Origin: Saitoella complicata NRRL Y-17804
Lineage: Eukaryota > Ascomycota > Saitoellomycetes > Saitoellales > Saitoellaceae
Assembly (NCBI RefSeq): GCF_001661265.1
Contig: NW_017566995.1
Span: 1-64,000 of the forward strand
Direction of reading: 5' to 3'
DNA length: 64,000 bases
Position 1 is the stretch's first letter, and each line of letters opens with the position of its first letter. The position numbers and the translations under genes were made by a program. The notes beneath the pieces were generated by a model, which was not told where the DNA came from, made no database searches, and saw only the letters and a program-made list of their open reading frames with translations. Shown one piece after another: positions 9,713 to 21,746 of this stretch.

Positions 9713-10054
9713 ATGATAGACCGCGTTCATCATTTTGGCTTGGAGGACACACAGTACCAAAAAGGGCCGGTGACAGATGAAATGTTCAAAGAAATTCAAA
9801 CGCTGTTGCACGGCCTTATTGGGAAATATTACGACGGGAAAGGCAAGACAAAATGGAGAATACTTACTGAAGATCACTTTCCCAGCTGGTCACCCTGCAT
9901 CATCCAAGATAAATGCTGGTACCTCACTAAGGTTAAGGCCGACTCCAAGGGTAGTGACTGGTCCAAAGATGAAACAGAGAGACTTCAGTTCGCAGTTGAG
10001 AAATACCTCGACAATCCTTGTTGCGGACGGGCGTTGATACTCCTTATTCAGTAA
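9713..10054 (+). CDS. Myb/SANT-like fragment
   Basis: A 113-residue frame from an ATG at 9713. It resembles a truncated tandem Myb domain. The stretch TKWRILTEDHFPSWSP followed by CWYL matches the end of one repeat (tryptophan, then FP, then the recognition helix). SDWSKDETERLQFAVEKYL matches the first helix of a second repeat. The sequence then stops before helices 2 and 3. It lies in a gene-poor stretch beside a dead transposon, so a decayed or relocated gene fragment is likely. I found no convincing downstream exon. A short functional Myb-like protein or a chance match remains possible. Confidence 0.35.
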   Translation: MIDRVHHFGLEDTQYQKGPVTDEMFKEIQTLLHGLIGKYYDGKGKTKWRILTEDHFPSWSPCIIQDKCWYLTKVKADSKGSDWSKDETERLQFAVEKYLDNPCCGRALILLIQ

Positions 10055-10599
10055 CAGCATTCGTCTTCATGGTGGCGCCGCACGAGTCGGGCGGGGTCTA
10101 TCCAGTGAGAGATTCCGTAGACTGAAATGACGTAACCAAGACTGACAGATGACGTAGACACCAGTAAGACCAGGCCCAATAGCAGGACTGACATGTAGAC
10201 GTAGACAAGAGGTTGAGGGCAGTTTGTACTAACAAAGACCAGGGCCTTGGTTGAAAGTAACTTGAGATGGCGGGAACGGACTGTCTACCTATCAAGAGGT
10301 TGAGGAACCACTTGACTTGTTGACCTAGGAAGGTCTTGATATTCGCAAAGACGCTTGTTGCTAATTAAAGGACTAAGGGAACCCCCCTTTATATACTCTT
10401 TCAAACTAAGTTAGGGTTAGAAATTTGCTGAAACGATTTGAAAATTGTCTTATTTAAAGCCAAATAAACAACACATCTTTAAGAGGACAACTCCCTAACT
10501 ACAGTATTTGCGGGTGTCCTTCCTGAGTGCCCCACTGGCTCCATCCAACACCCCCCTCCTCACCCTCGCAAGTAAAACTCAATGCCTTGTATGGACCCC
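10055..10599. other. AT-rich intergenic stretch
   Basis: No coding signal. About 10360-10490 is clearly more AT-rich than the rest of the window and includes TATATA and a short telomere-like TTAGGGTTA. This contrast with the GC-rich gene space fits decayed transposon DNA, but I could not identify an element or its ends. Confidence 0.4.
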
Positions 10600-11580
10600 C
10601 TTTGCATCGTACAGGTCCTTCACCCTCTAGGGCATCGATTCAATGAGCTTCCGGAGGTATTCGAGCGGAATCTTTTCCCATTCCTGCAAAGTCCACTACC
10701 ATGGTTCATCGAGGTCTTTTACAAATGCAGCTCGCTTCCCAGGTGTTTCGTGATCAGGCACCACAAGTCCTCAATGGGGTTCATATCAGGTGAGTATGTC
10801 AGCCAGAGTAGGACTCTGTACCCCTCCCTTTCATAAGATTCTTTGCAGTCGAGCGCGTGAAACTTGGTGTTGTTCTCTTGTGTTGTTCTTTTGTCGGATT
10901 GTGAGGCTGATGTTGGCTTCTGTGAACTCCTGAAGCTTGGGAAGTAGAAAGTCTTCAACGAAGTCATGCATCACGAACTTGTCGACCGTTGGGACCTGCG
11001 AACGAGCGCGTTTTGTGGCCCCCCACCAGCACATTCCACCAAACACAAAGATACTCCCACCACCAGAATACATCCGAGGAATGGATTCATTCACCCTAGG
11101 AGGATCCCCAGGCCACACGTAGACCTTTGCAACATGTCCTGGCCCTGAACGCTGGAATTTCAATTCGTCGGTGTAGATGATCCGCATCCAGTCATCCTTC
11201 CTCCAGTGTAAGTGCTCCTTTGCCCATTAGCAACGCCTTTCCAGAGCCGCAACAGTTTCCTGTTCTGTGTAACACACTTTGCTCCGCTTTTGAGCAATAA
11301 CAAACGTACTGTCTCCGCTGAAACATCCCTTTGGTGACCATGATCGAAGGCAGCAGCAGCTTCCACACAGCGTAGCGGTACTTCCCAATGTGAACACTGC
11401 GGGTGAGCTGATCCTTATGGCGTTAGGGAAGGATCTGAGGGCGTCCAGAACGATGGCTGTCGCGGTAAGAGGCCGTCTTCCACCAACGGTTAGTGATATC
11501 CTGCAATGTGCTTCTCTTGACAAGACACTGCTCCTCAATCTTCTCCTTTGTGATTTTGGCTTTTGTGAGGGCCACAATCA
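10600..11580 (-). mobile_element. Decayed Tc1/mariner transposase
   Basis: Pieces of a Tc1-family DDE transposase on the minus strand, in several frames. From the N-terminal side: a segment resembling the linker after the helix-turn-helix (SAETVRLLLLKSGAKCVTQN, about 11265-11330), then MRIIYTDELKFQRSGPGH with WPGDPPRVNE and SIFVFGGMCWWG (about 11030-11190), which holds the first catalytic Asp. The third-acid motif SPDMNPIEDLW lies at about 10760-10800. The pieces need at least two frame changes, so the gene is dead. Terminal inverted repeats and the TA duplication were not found. Confidence 0.85.
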
Positions 11581-12014
11581 GAGCACGACGGTATGGTCTA
11601 ACAATAGCGTGGGAACTCGGATGTCAGGAAGCCATTCATCGATGACAATCCCGCAATGACTAATCGTGAGCAAGGGACTGCAAGTGCTGAAGAGGTTGGG
11701 AAACGGGCTTCTATGGAGTGCCGTGTCCCAAATGAAGTGCCGGGTCTTACATTTCCTGAGGAGGCAAAGAAGGAGCAAGAACTAAGATCTGATGAAGGGT
11801 TTCCTACATCTTGAGTTCTCGACTGACTACCAGAAATTTGGAGGCCAAAGAGTTTGCAGCTGCTCAGACATCCGGCATGATCCATATCTTTGATAACATG
11901 TTCGATTGAGAAATGATGACAACAAGAAACCATGCCAAGGCTATATCACTAGCCACTCTCGTCTCCTTCCCCGCTGCGCGGCCGGACATCCCTATCCTAC
12001 ACAGCACCTTCCAT
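11581..12014. other. Intergenic region, no gene seen
   Basis: Lies between the transposon remains and the 3' end of the aldehyde dehydrogenase gene. Several short open frames occur on both strands but none has recognisable motifs. It may contain further decayed transposon sequence. Confidence 0.4.
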
Positions 12015-13719
12015 CTAAGCATTAAAGTTGTCGTTAATAGCCCTAACCTGCCCCAAGATAACATTCGTCAACCCCCTCCTATGCGCCAACCACACAGTAC
12101 CGGCAACGATCCCGGGCACGACACTCGCCCCCAGAAACGCCATCAGCGACACCAAAACACTCTCCTCTCCAGGCCTCTGGAATTTAGGCTGAGGATCCTG
12201 TCCACTCTTGAGGTATTTCTCCAACTTGGTGACATGGTCGTATCCACCGCCGGGGAGACCGGGGTATCGGAGCCCAACGAGGTATTCCATCCATTTGGGC
12301 TGCTCGACGACGGAGCGGTGGTGGGAGAAGGTGTCGAAAGAAGCCTTACCGACGTAAGTTCCGTGACCGGAGGTGCGGACTCCGCCGAAGGGGAGTTGGG
12401 GTACGGCGAGTTGCCACATACACTCGTTGATCGCGGCGGTGCCGGAGAGGGTATTGTCCAAGATGTACTCGGCCTCGGTCTTGTTCTCGCCGGTGAAGGC
12501 GTAGAGAGCGAGAGGGTGGTTAGCGTTCTCACGAACGAACTTGACGGCCTCGGCAGAGTCCTCGACGGTGATGATTGGCAAAATGGGACCGAAGATCTCG
12601 CTCTCCATCAAGGAGTCGGTAGCGGCGACATCAGTGACGACAGTAGGCTCAATGTAAAGATCAGAGATGTCCTTGTTGCCACCAATGACAACGTGGCCCT
12701 CAGTCTTGTCCAAGATTTCTGCAACACGAGTCCACTGAGCCTCATTCACAATCCTACCATACTCCTTCGACTCCTGCGGCTTACCCTCGTAGAACTCATT
12801 AATGACCTTCTCCAACGCAGCAACGAACTCATTCTGAATGCTCTTGGCAACCAAGACATAGTCAGGCGCAACACAAGTCTGTCCGGCATTCGCAAACTTG
12901 GCCCACGCGATCCTCTTGGCAGCCAAAGCAACATCGGCATGACGGGTAACGATGGCAGGAGACTTCCCACCCAACTCGAGTGTGACCGGGGTCAAATGCT
13001 CCGCAGCGGCCTTCATGATCAACTTTCCAACACCAGCAGAACCAGTATAGAAAATATGATCAAACTCACACTGCAACAAACGCTCCGCCTCCTCCTTGTG
13101 GCCCAAGACGACGCGGTAGCACATGGGGTCCATATACTGCGGGAACAACTCGTGCAACAAAGCCCCGACCTTGGGAGCGTGCTCAGAAGGCTTGATAATA
13201 GCGGTACATCCAGCAGCAATGGCACCAACGAGGGGCTTCAAGCAGAGAATCAACGGGTAATTCCACGTACCGATAACGCACGCAACACCCTTCGGCTCCT
13301 TCCTAATCACAGGCTTATTCGCAATAGAGAACGGGAAGAAGGGAATGCCAGCGGGCTTCTCGGGCTTGACCCACTCATCCAAGGAGTCAATGGCGCGCTG
13401 GATCTCGTCCTTGGCGGGGGAGATCTCGAAAGCCCATGCCTCGACGGCGGGCTTGTGAAGATCCTGTGCGAGCGCCTCACGGAAACGATCGGCGTGGTCG
13501 TGGACAAGGTAGAAAAGCTGCTTCAACTGTGTCTTACGGAACTCGACAGATTTGGTGCGGTTTGCGTTGAAAGATGCGCGGAGCTCCTCAACGAGCTACA
13601 AACACGGCAAAAGTTAGCCAACTGCGACGGGAAGAACGCCAATTGATACGTACAGCAGGGATCAAATCCAAACTCGTCGACTCGAACTCGGGCAGGCTGA
13701 TTTTAGGGAGGTCTGACAT
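12015..13719 (-). CDS. HFD1: Fatty aldehyde dehydrogenase (ALDH3 class, Hfd1-like)
   Basis: Two exons, 13654-13719 and 12015-13595, give 548 residues. The small first exon (MSDLPKISLPEFESTSLDLIPA) ends at a GTACGT donor and the intron ends TTTGTAG. ALDH motifs are present: the glutamate motif VTLELGGKSPA and the catalytic cysteine motif FANAGQTCVAPDY at about residue 260. PWNYP-like FGTWNYPL and the C-terminal PFGGVRTSGHG are ALDH3 signatures. A hydrophobic tail (LMAFLGASVVPGIVAGTVWL) suggests a C-terminal membrane anchor, as in Hfd1 and mammalian ALDH3A2. The family oxidises long-chain aldehydes from sphingolipid breakdown and, in yeast, 4-hydroxybenzaldehyde for coenzyme Q. Location on endoplasmic reticulum, lipid droplet or mitochondrial outer membrane is inferred. 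Confidence 0.9.
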
Positions 13720-13992
13720 TATCTGGTATATTTGGTGGTTTGGGTTCCTTGGATTTCCTCCGGTCGCGCTCTTTGGGACAGGACAGCTGCACCGACGTCA
13801 GACTGGGAGTGTGGCTTAAGCGACCCGGGCAACCGAATTATCTTGTATCCCCTTAATATTCCCTTTAATGTAAATGAGGTCTGTTAAAACCATGAGAAAA
13901 CGCCGTCAACGCTCGCTTCAATGTTCTGCATGTATGAATCCATAATCAAGTGCAATGCTCGTCCTCTTCCCGTCTTCCATTCTTGTATCCGT

Positions 13993-16900
13993 TTAGTCGT
14001 AGATTTCCAACGGCGGTAATCGATCCACCGGGTACAACCAATTCCCAGCCTCATCCTCCTTTACCAACCACTGCATAGGCCACTGCACCAAATGACCCCT
14101 CAACTCACCCAACATCTTCTTCATGCTCTCGCGATCACTCAGGTCCTCAGTCGTCCACCCAAGATCGCTCCTCCTCAACGTCCCGGCTCTCCTGCGGCCG
14201 CGGTGAGACTGACTCCCAGACCTCGAAACCCCGTTAAGGTCCTGTGACCGCACACGCTGGTGCCCAGAAGCGGACCCACCATGTCCATCCTCGCCAATCG
14301 GCACCGGACTCCGTATAGCCTCATCCCCCAACCTCTCGCTCCACTCCTTCGGATCCTTGCCCTCCGGATCATCGTCAAACCGCCCATGCTTACTCCCCGC
14401 ACTCTTCGGGCTTCCCAACCCTGCACCAATCCCCTTCCCGCCTCCATGATGCTTCTCCGTCAACTTCTCCTGCCCCAACCCGCCAGCAGGCCCACTATGC
14501 CCCGGCGCCTCCTCCTGTGCCTTCATCTTCCCCTCCTTCGCACCCTGCGCCATCGCCAACCGTTCCTGATACGCGCTATACAGTTTATACTGTTTCCACG
14601 TCTGCACGTTGTCGTCTGGCATCGGTCTGAACACTTTGCGGAAGATCTCGGTGTTGTTTAGGGCGGAGGCGGACCAGACGTCCAAGAAGAATTCGTCAGC
14701 AAGAGGGTCACGGAAGTTGTGGGGGTTGATGATGGGGATGGTGCGGCCGGTGACTGTAGAGACGTGGATGGGAGGTGTGTCAATCCTAGTGCCGCTGCCT
14801 CGAGATCCCCAAGATGTGTTGCGGCTATGGCCCCTGTGCTCGGGTGGAGAGAGCCTCTCCTTGTCCGCCTTGGGCTTGGGTTCAGGCTCGGGACTCGTGA
14901 TCGAGATATTGGGAGGACGGTTGTGTCCAGCCCTTTGTGTCACGCTTCCTTTACCGTCTCCCAGCTTGTCCACGCTAGTCCTTCTGACCTCGACTTTTTC
15001 CAAAGAACTTCTGGGCTTCGAAGATCTCTCCATAACGCCAGGGATACCACCCGCGAGCTGAACACCATCCGTAGAGACACTTCCATACTCGGCGACTGTG
15101 ACCGGCTCAAGCGTAGCATCCACGACCTTTCCATTCTCTTCGACGAGCTTAACATGCTCCGCATTAGCCGGGTCAAGAGCACAATCACCAGAGTTCTTAA
15201 ACTCGCGCGCTCGAGGACCACCATACATCCCCTTCTTCTGCTTCCGCTCGTGCTCGGCAGCGTCATGCTCCGTCGCACCAGCGACACTACGCCTGTGATC
15301 GGCGTTGTTCGTAACACGCGCGTCCCCACTCTTCGGCTTGCCACTCGTGATATTCTCCGGACCCTCGAGCTCGTCAGCATCATGGTTAAACGAATGTCCA
15401 GTCCGCTCGCTCATAACATCTGACAACGCGTCATCCGGGTTCGACTGCAAATCCACCGCTCCCTTCCCACCAATCCCCTCCTCACGGTCCGGATGCCACT
15501 CATCTACATCCTGCCACGTAGCCTTCTTATCCAATCCATCCATTTGCCGCTCCTCCTGCTCAATACCATCAACGTCAACACCCAGATGCTCCCTCATCAA
15601 CCTCATCCTCAACGAGTGTGCGAATCGTCCGACGAGGTAGGGTTTTCCACCCATCATACTCTCCTGCAAATCCGTATCGCGGATCACAGCTGCGACCTCG
15701 GAGTCTCTGTTTCCACGCATACTTCTCTCATTGATATTCGCAGACCCGATGATGGCGACACGATCATCCACGGCCATTGTCTTCGCATGAATATAAATCT
15801 GCTCCGTCACCAACGTATTGTTGGTACCGACCTCGCCCCATCCCCTCAATCCGAAGAAAGTGATGTAATCCTCCGGATCGATCCCCTCCACCGCTAACCG
15901 ACCAAAAATTGAGTTCGGTCCACGACAGATAGAGCGATACTGACAATGCATGATCAAACGCACACTGCTACCATCCGCTGCGTCGACAGTATTCTGGAAC
16001 CCAGGCATGAGCGGAATAACACACACGCATCGCCAGTGCTCATCATTCCTGTACGCGCGGACAATCCTCTCAACCAACGCATCTCCGATGGAGTTCTCGA
16101 TCATCTCACCATCGACATCCGTGCTCGTGATGAAGAACTGGTTTTCGATGTAAACGAAATGCTCACTCTTCTCGATACACTTCAAATACGCGTTCTGAAT
16201 CGAATGTTCAGTCTTGTCGGGCGTACCCAAACTCCAACTACCCGCACTCCGGAGAATCTGAACCTCGCACGTTCCGGTCAAGCCCAACTCCTCCAACTCC
16301 TCCTTCCCAAAGTCCGGCGGTGGGAGGAGGAATGGCGTCGGTCGACTCGGCTTCTTATGTCGCAACAGATAATTCCACCGCTGCACGAAATGCCTCGTCA
16401 AATCCCTCGCCGGCTGTCCCAACAACTGCATCGAGATATCATGCCACGGCATACGCGGAATCTGACTCCGATCATACAACTCCTCATACGGTTTATCCAA
16501 ATCATGGAAATCCTGAACTCTCGGATTGGAATAATCCTTCCCAGGCCAAATCTGGGGATCATCAACCGACTCCCCTCTCTCCGCCTCGTCAAACCCAAGC
16601 GGTTTATCGTCCGTCAAGATATGCTGCGGCGTATCCCACCGCCCAAAACACAAATCCAACCCACCAACAAACCCAATCGTATGATCAACAACACAAATCT
16701 TCTCATGATGCGCCCAGAAAAACGTATTCTGCCTCAAATGACTCGGACTCCTCTGCACAAAGATATTCGGATGCAAATCAAGCAACGAATACTTCGTATA
16801 CTGCGAATCAATCGGTACAGTCGTCCCGACATTATGATAAACAATGACGAAAATCTTGACACCCTCCTGGGCTTTCCTCTGCAACAACCGATCCAGTCTC

Positions 16901-19107
16901 CATTTCTGACTCGTCGCCGCTGGCCTCCGCATATAAAGCTCCGGACTCAACCACCAATCATGGATATAAATCACGTCCTTCGCCTTCAATATCGCACGAC
17001 TCACGTTCCAGAAATAGTCGCGTCCATCGACCAACCACTGCGCCGCGACATTCGTCCGAATCGGCGCGAAAGAATCAAACCGATTAGGCTCACTCCACGG
17101 CGTAGCTTTCCGCATCATCTCAATCGACTCATAAAACTGCGCAATCGTCCGCTCGTTCTGTCCCAACAACTTCAACTCCCTCTCCGCATTCTTAATCCTC
17201 AACGTATGATACTGCGGCCTCGAATGCGGCTTCGAATTCCCCGGCCCCGGCCCCGCGACGTTAACCTTCTTCTTCCCATGCGTCGTAACCCCAAACTCCC
17301 CATCCACCAAAAACACATCATAGATATTCATCTCCGCCGGATGATCCACACAAACGATATAACTGTGCCTCACCAAAAACCACTTCGGACTATGCCTCTT
17401 CCGAATCTCCACAGGATTAAACCGACTCGCGCCATTACTCCCCTTCCCGCCCCTGATGACCAAATACCCTTCTTTCCCATGATACGTCCCCTCAGCCGCC
17501 AACCGAATCCCCAACGCCGAGATCTCCAGAAACTTGAGTAACCGATTCGCTTCAGGCCTGAACATCAATATCCTTATCAACCCATGCAAATACTCCTCCA
17601 ACTTCTTCCTTTGCGCAACCGCGAATGTCTCTTTCTTCACATTCGCAACACTAACCCCACTTACCGCGCCCAACCTCCCAATCCCCGCCAATATCCCCGC
17701 CGCCAGATCCGGATCCATGTGTTCCTCCGAATCCTCCTCATGATTCGAGATTCCCCTCGCACCCCTAAGATACGGAATCGTATCCCGCGGAAAGCGGGGC
17801 AGCTTCCAACTCCCCCCCTTTCCCTTTCCCTTATCCTGTAATTCCTTGAGGCGATACCTTCCATGCAACGCCGCAAAATCCCGAAATTCACGGGTAACGC
17901 TCCACGCCATCCTCCCGCCTCCATACTCCATCTCAATCCGAAAACTCGCATGTTGTCTCGCCGCTAAATTCGCGGAATCGACGACCCGTAACTTCAACTG
18001 ACTCAATAAGATCGGAATCCGGGGCGCGTGGTCATCATCCCTCCTCATCGCGCTGGCGAGGAGGAGAGCGGCTGGTGCGACGGCCATGAGCTCTCCAATC
18101 AACTCTGTCGATTTCTGCGCGTCTTTATCCTCTTTCTTGGGTTTTGACTTTTTCTTAATTTTCATCGCGCTGAGCGCTCTCGTCCACTTTGGATGTCGGG
18201 GGCCGCCGTCGCTGCCTGTGATGGATACCGTCATCCCCAACCGCGGCCGATGGAAGAAACTCGAGCTACGGGTTCCAAGACCAGGATTCGTCGTTGACGG
18301 AGCGTCGGAGGAGACGAGGTTGGTGGATCCCAGACCCAATGGGACATTAAGGTCATTCATCGTACTCCTCCTCGCAAACCGTGGCGATACACCAACACCC
18401 GCATGTCCATCCACCTCCCCATCCCCATCCCCCTCGCTATCAATCGGCATCGAATCTGTCGGCGCCGGCGACTCAGCCTCCGACCTCGAAACCGAAATCC
18501 CAGCATCACTGCCACTGCCACCCCCCCTCCCCCTTAAAAACCTAAACGAATGCGCCTTCCCTCCAGCTCCAACAGCCGTCTCGCCTCCATCCACCGGCCC
18601 ATCATGCCCAAAACTCTTGAAATGACTCAACAGCCTCGTCGGTCTCTTCTGGCTCCCCCTATCCCTCTCGACAGGCGTAAGAGTAGGCACGACCGGCACA
18701 GCCGCAGGCGTAGGCAATATAACCGCCGTACTAACCGAATCTCCAATCGTCGGGCTCTGTATGCGTTGAATCCCCCCTTCACTGCTTGCGTCTGTAACAC
18801 CATCCGCGCTGGGAGTTGTTGTAGTATGCACGACTAATGGCGGAAGCCGTGGTGCACCGTTGGTGTAGGGTGATGAAGGTAGTGAGGAATCCTCCTCTTG
18901 AAGAGTCGGGAGGTAGGGAAGCGTCGTTCGTTGTGGTAATGGGGTTCCGTCCCCGTTTGTGGTGGTGTATGCAGTATCCACCGCATAGCCACCGTTGGCA
19001 TGCGACCCATCGAAATACCCGTTTCCATTTCCATTCTCCTTATCCTTCATCACGGCTGCAGCTGCAGCTGCTGCTGGTAAAGGGTCAGCGAGAACGACAC
19101 CCTCCAT
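13993..19107 (-). CDS. SPO14: Phospholipase D (PX-PH type, Spo14/Pld1)
   Basis: An uninterrupted 1704-residue frame from an ATG at 19107. A disordered Ser/Gly-rich N-terminus precedes a PX domain (about residues 360-525, starting PILLSQLKLRVVDSANL). A PH domain (about 550-650, with KRHSPKWFLVRHSYI) follows. The two HKD motifs are intact: AHHEKICVVDHTIGFVGGLD near residue 802 and IHAKTMAVDDRVAIIGSANI near residue 1105. The tail is disordered, with a conserved C-terminal block (FFLDVWSASALNNTEIF, LPPLEIYD). The enzyme hydrolyses phosphatidylcholine to phosphatidic acid and choline; in fungi it acts in sporulation and membrane traffic. No intron is visible over 5.1 kb. The gene is divergent from the MAP kinase. 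Confidence 0.95.
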   Translation of the reverse strand: MEGVVLADPLPAAAAAAAVMKDKENGNGNGYFDGSHANGGYAVDTAYTTTNGDGTPLPQRTTLPYLPTLQEEDSSLPSSPYTNGAPRLPPLVVHTTTTPSADGVTDASSEGGIQRIQSPTIGDSVSTAVILPTPAAVPVVPTLTPVERDRGSQKRPTRLLSHFKSFGHDGPVDGGETAVGAGGKAHSFRFLRGRGGGSGSDAGISVSRSEAESPAPTDSMPIDSEGDGDGEVDGHAGVGVSPRFARRSTMNDLNVPLGLGSTNLVSSDAPSTTNPGLGTRSSSFFHRPRLGMTVSITGSDGGPRHPKWTRALSAMKIKKKSKPKKEDKDAQKSTELIGELMAVAPAALLLASAMRRDDDHAPRIPILLSQLKLRVVDSANLAARQHASFRIEMEYGGGRMAWSVTREFRDFAALHGRYRLKELQDKGKGKGGSWKLPRFPRDTIPYLRGARGISNHEEDSEEHMDPDLAAGILAGIGRLGAVSGVSVANVKKETFAVAQRKKLEEYLHGLIRILMFRPEANRLLKFLEISALGIRLAAEGTYHGKEGYLVIRGGKGSNGASRFNPVEIRKRHSPKWFLVRHSYIVCVDHPAEMNIYDVFLVDGEFGVTTHGKKKVNVAGPGPGNSKPHSRPQYHTLRIKNAERELKLLGQNERTIAQFYESIEMMRKATPWSEPNRFDSFAPIRTNVAAQWLVDGRDYFWNVSRAILKAKDVIYIHDWWLSPELYMRRPAATSQKWRLDRLLQRKAQEGVKIFVIVYHNVGTTVPIDSQYTKYSLLDLHPNIFVQRSPSHLRQNTFFWAHHEKICVVDHTIGFVGGLDLCFGRWDTPQHILTDDKPLGFDEAERGESVDDPQIWPGKDYSNPRVQDFHDLDKPYEELYDRSQIPRMPWHDISMQLLGQPARDLTRHFVQRWNYLLRHKKPSRPTPFLLPPPDFGKEELEELGLTGTCEVQILRSAGSWSLGTPDKTEHSIQNAYLKCIEKSEHFVYIENQFFITSTDVDGEMIENSIGDALVERIVRAYRNDEHWRCVCVIPLMPGFQNTVDAADGSSVRLIMHCQYRSICRGPNSIFGRLAVEGIDPEDYITFFGLRGWGEVGTNNTLVTEQIYIHAKTMAVDDRVAIIGSANINERSMRGNRDSEVAAVIRDTDLQESMMGGKPYLVGRFAHSLRMRLMREHLGVDVDGIEQEERQMDGLDKKATWQDVDEWHPDREEGIGGKGAVDLQSNPDDALSDVMSERTGHSFNHDADELEGPENITSGKPKSGDARVTNNADHRRSVAGATEHDAAEHERKQKKGMYGGPRAREFKNSGDCALDPANAEHVKLVEENGKVVDATLEPVTVAEYGSVSTDGVQLAGGIPGVMERSSKPRSSLEKVEVRRTSVDKLGDGKGSVTQRAGHNRPPNISITSPEPEPKPKADKERLSPPEHRGHSRNTSWGSRGSGTRIDTPPIHVSTVTGRTIPIINPHNFRDPLADEFFLDVWSASALNNTEIFRKVFRPMPDDNVQTWKQYKLYSAYQERLAMAQGAKEGKMKAQEEAPGHSGPAGGLGQEKLTEKHHGGGKGIGAGLGSPKSAGSKHGRFDDDPEGKDPKEWSERLGDEAIRSPVPIGEDGHGGSASGHQRVRSQDLNGVSRSGSQSHRGRRRAGTLRRSDLGWTTEDLSDRESMKKMLGELRGHLVQWPMQWLVKEDEAGNWLYPVDRLPPLEIYD

Positions 19108-19661
19108 CCTCTATACTGTATGCCTGTTGTCGTTTTTGTTTTTGTTTTTCTTGGTTTGATGACGGTATTAAATTGGGGCTGGGGGGTGTAGGTACCGGTA
19201 GGCTGAGGTTGCGGCTGCAGGCCAGGAGACGTAGGTGTGTCGGATCTGCGACGGGTATGCGTCTAGAAGAGGCGAACCCTAAGGAATGGGTGACTTCCTT
19301 CATATCAGCAGGTCATGATTGAAGACAATAATTTGTCCTCTGCTTGTTTTGTTGGGCAGACCTCCTCTCTGACAGCAAACCGTCCTCGGCCCTCAATCGT
19401 CAATCCTCGGCCAGCATCCGTCTTCCTATAAAATGTCCAATGCCCAACCCTCTCCCGCACCCAGACCATCGACCGCCCGCGCCCACGTGCAGCCCCCCAC
19501 TCCCCACCAAAAACAAATCCTGCATCTGGAGCTGCTGGTGCTGCTTACGCCGCGATTACAAACAAAAACGTCGAGCATATACCCCCCCTTGTCATTACGC
19601 ATTCATCCAGTCAAAAGCGTAAAGAAAGTTTAGGAAACATAAGGAAGGACAAGGGCAGAGG
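19108..19661. other. Divergent promoter region (PLD / MAP kinase)
   Basis: About 550 bases between the two start codons. A CACGTG E-box lies at 19484-19489. The stretch nearest the kinase start has a run of short AG-rich sequence (AAGGAAGGACAAGGGCAGAGG). Short open frames here have no recognisable features. No intron or upstream exon is evident. Confidence 0.5.
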
Positions 19662-21464
<1,803 letters not shown>

Positions 21465-21746
21465 TTGGAAATGTGATTGGCAAACGAGAGTGAGGAATAT
21501 GGCTGTGGGAGAAAGACAAGTATGGGTATCGTGAATGGGAAGGAAGTCAGGCATACGCGACATTGAAATACGAAGGTTTGGCGGGTTGGGTATACTCTAT
21601 GGAATAATAAGGCTTTGGTATCGCTATTCGTTTGCTGTCTCACGATTCCTCGAGCTATTAGGCAAGTTCGTTTGCTTGGCATTAAAACGTAGTGATTAGT
21701 GTAGACTAGGGTTGATCTCGGGTATCCAACATCAATGCATTGAGTG

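Noticed and set aside
10405-10420. Short interstitial telomere-like TTAGGGTTA
   Set aside because: One and a half repeats is expected by chance in an AT-rich stretch.
11913-13646. A 577-codon frame on the plus strand antisense to aldehyde dehydrogenase
   Set aside because: Exact antisense of the ALDH exon with no homology or domain; an effect of codon bias.
15946-17541. A 531-codon open frame on the plus strand antisense to phospholipase D
   Set aside because: It lies inside the PLD coding region. Strong C/G third-position bias on the minus strand leaves the opposite strand open, and the frame is Arg/Leu/Pro-rich with no motif.
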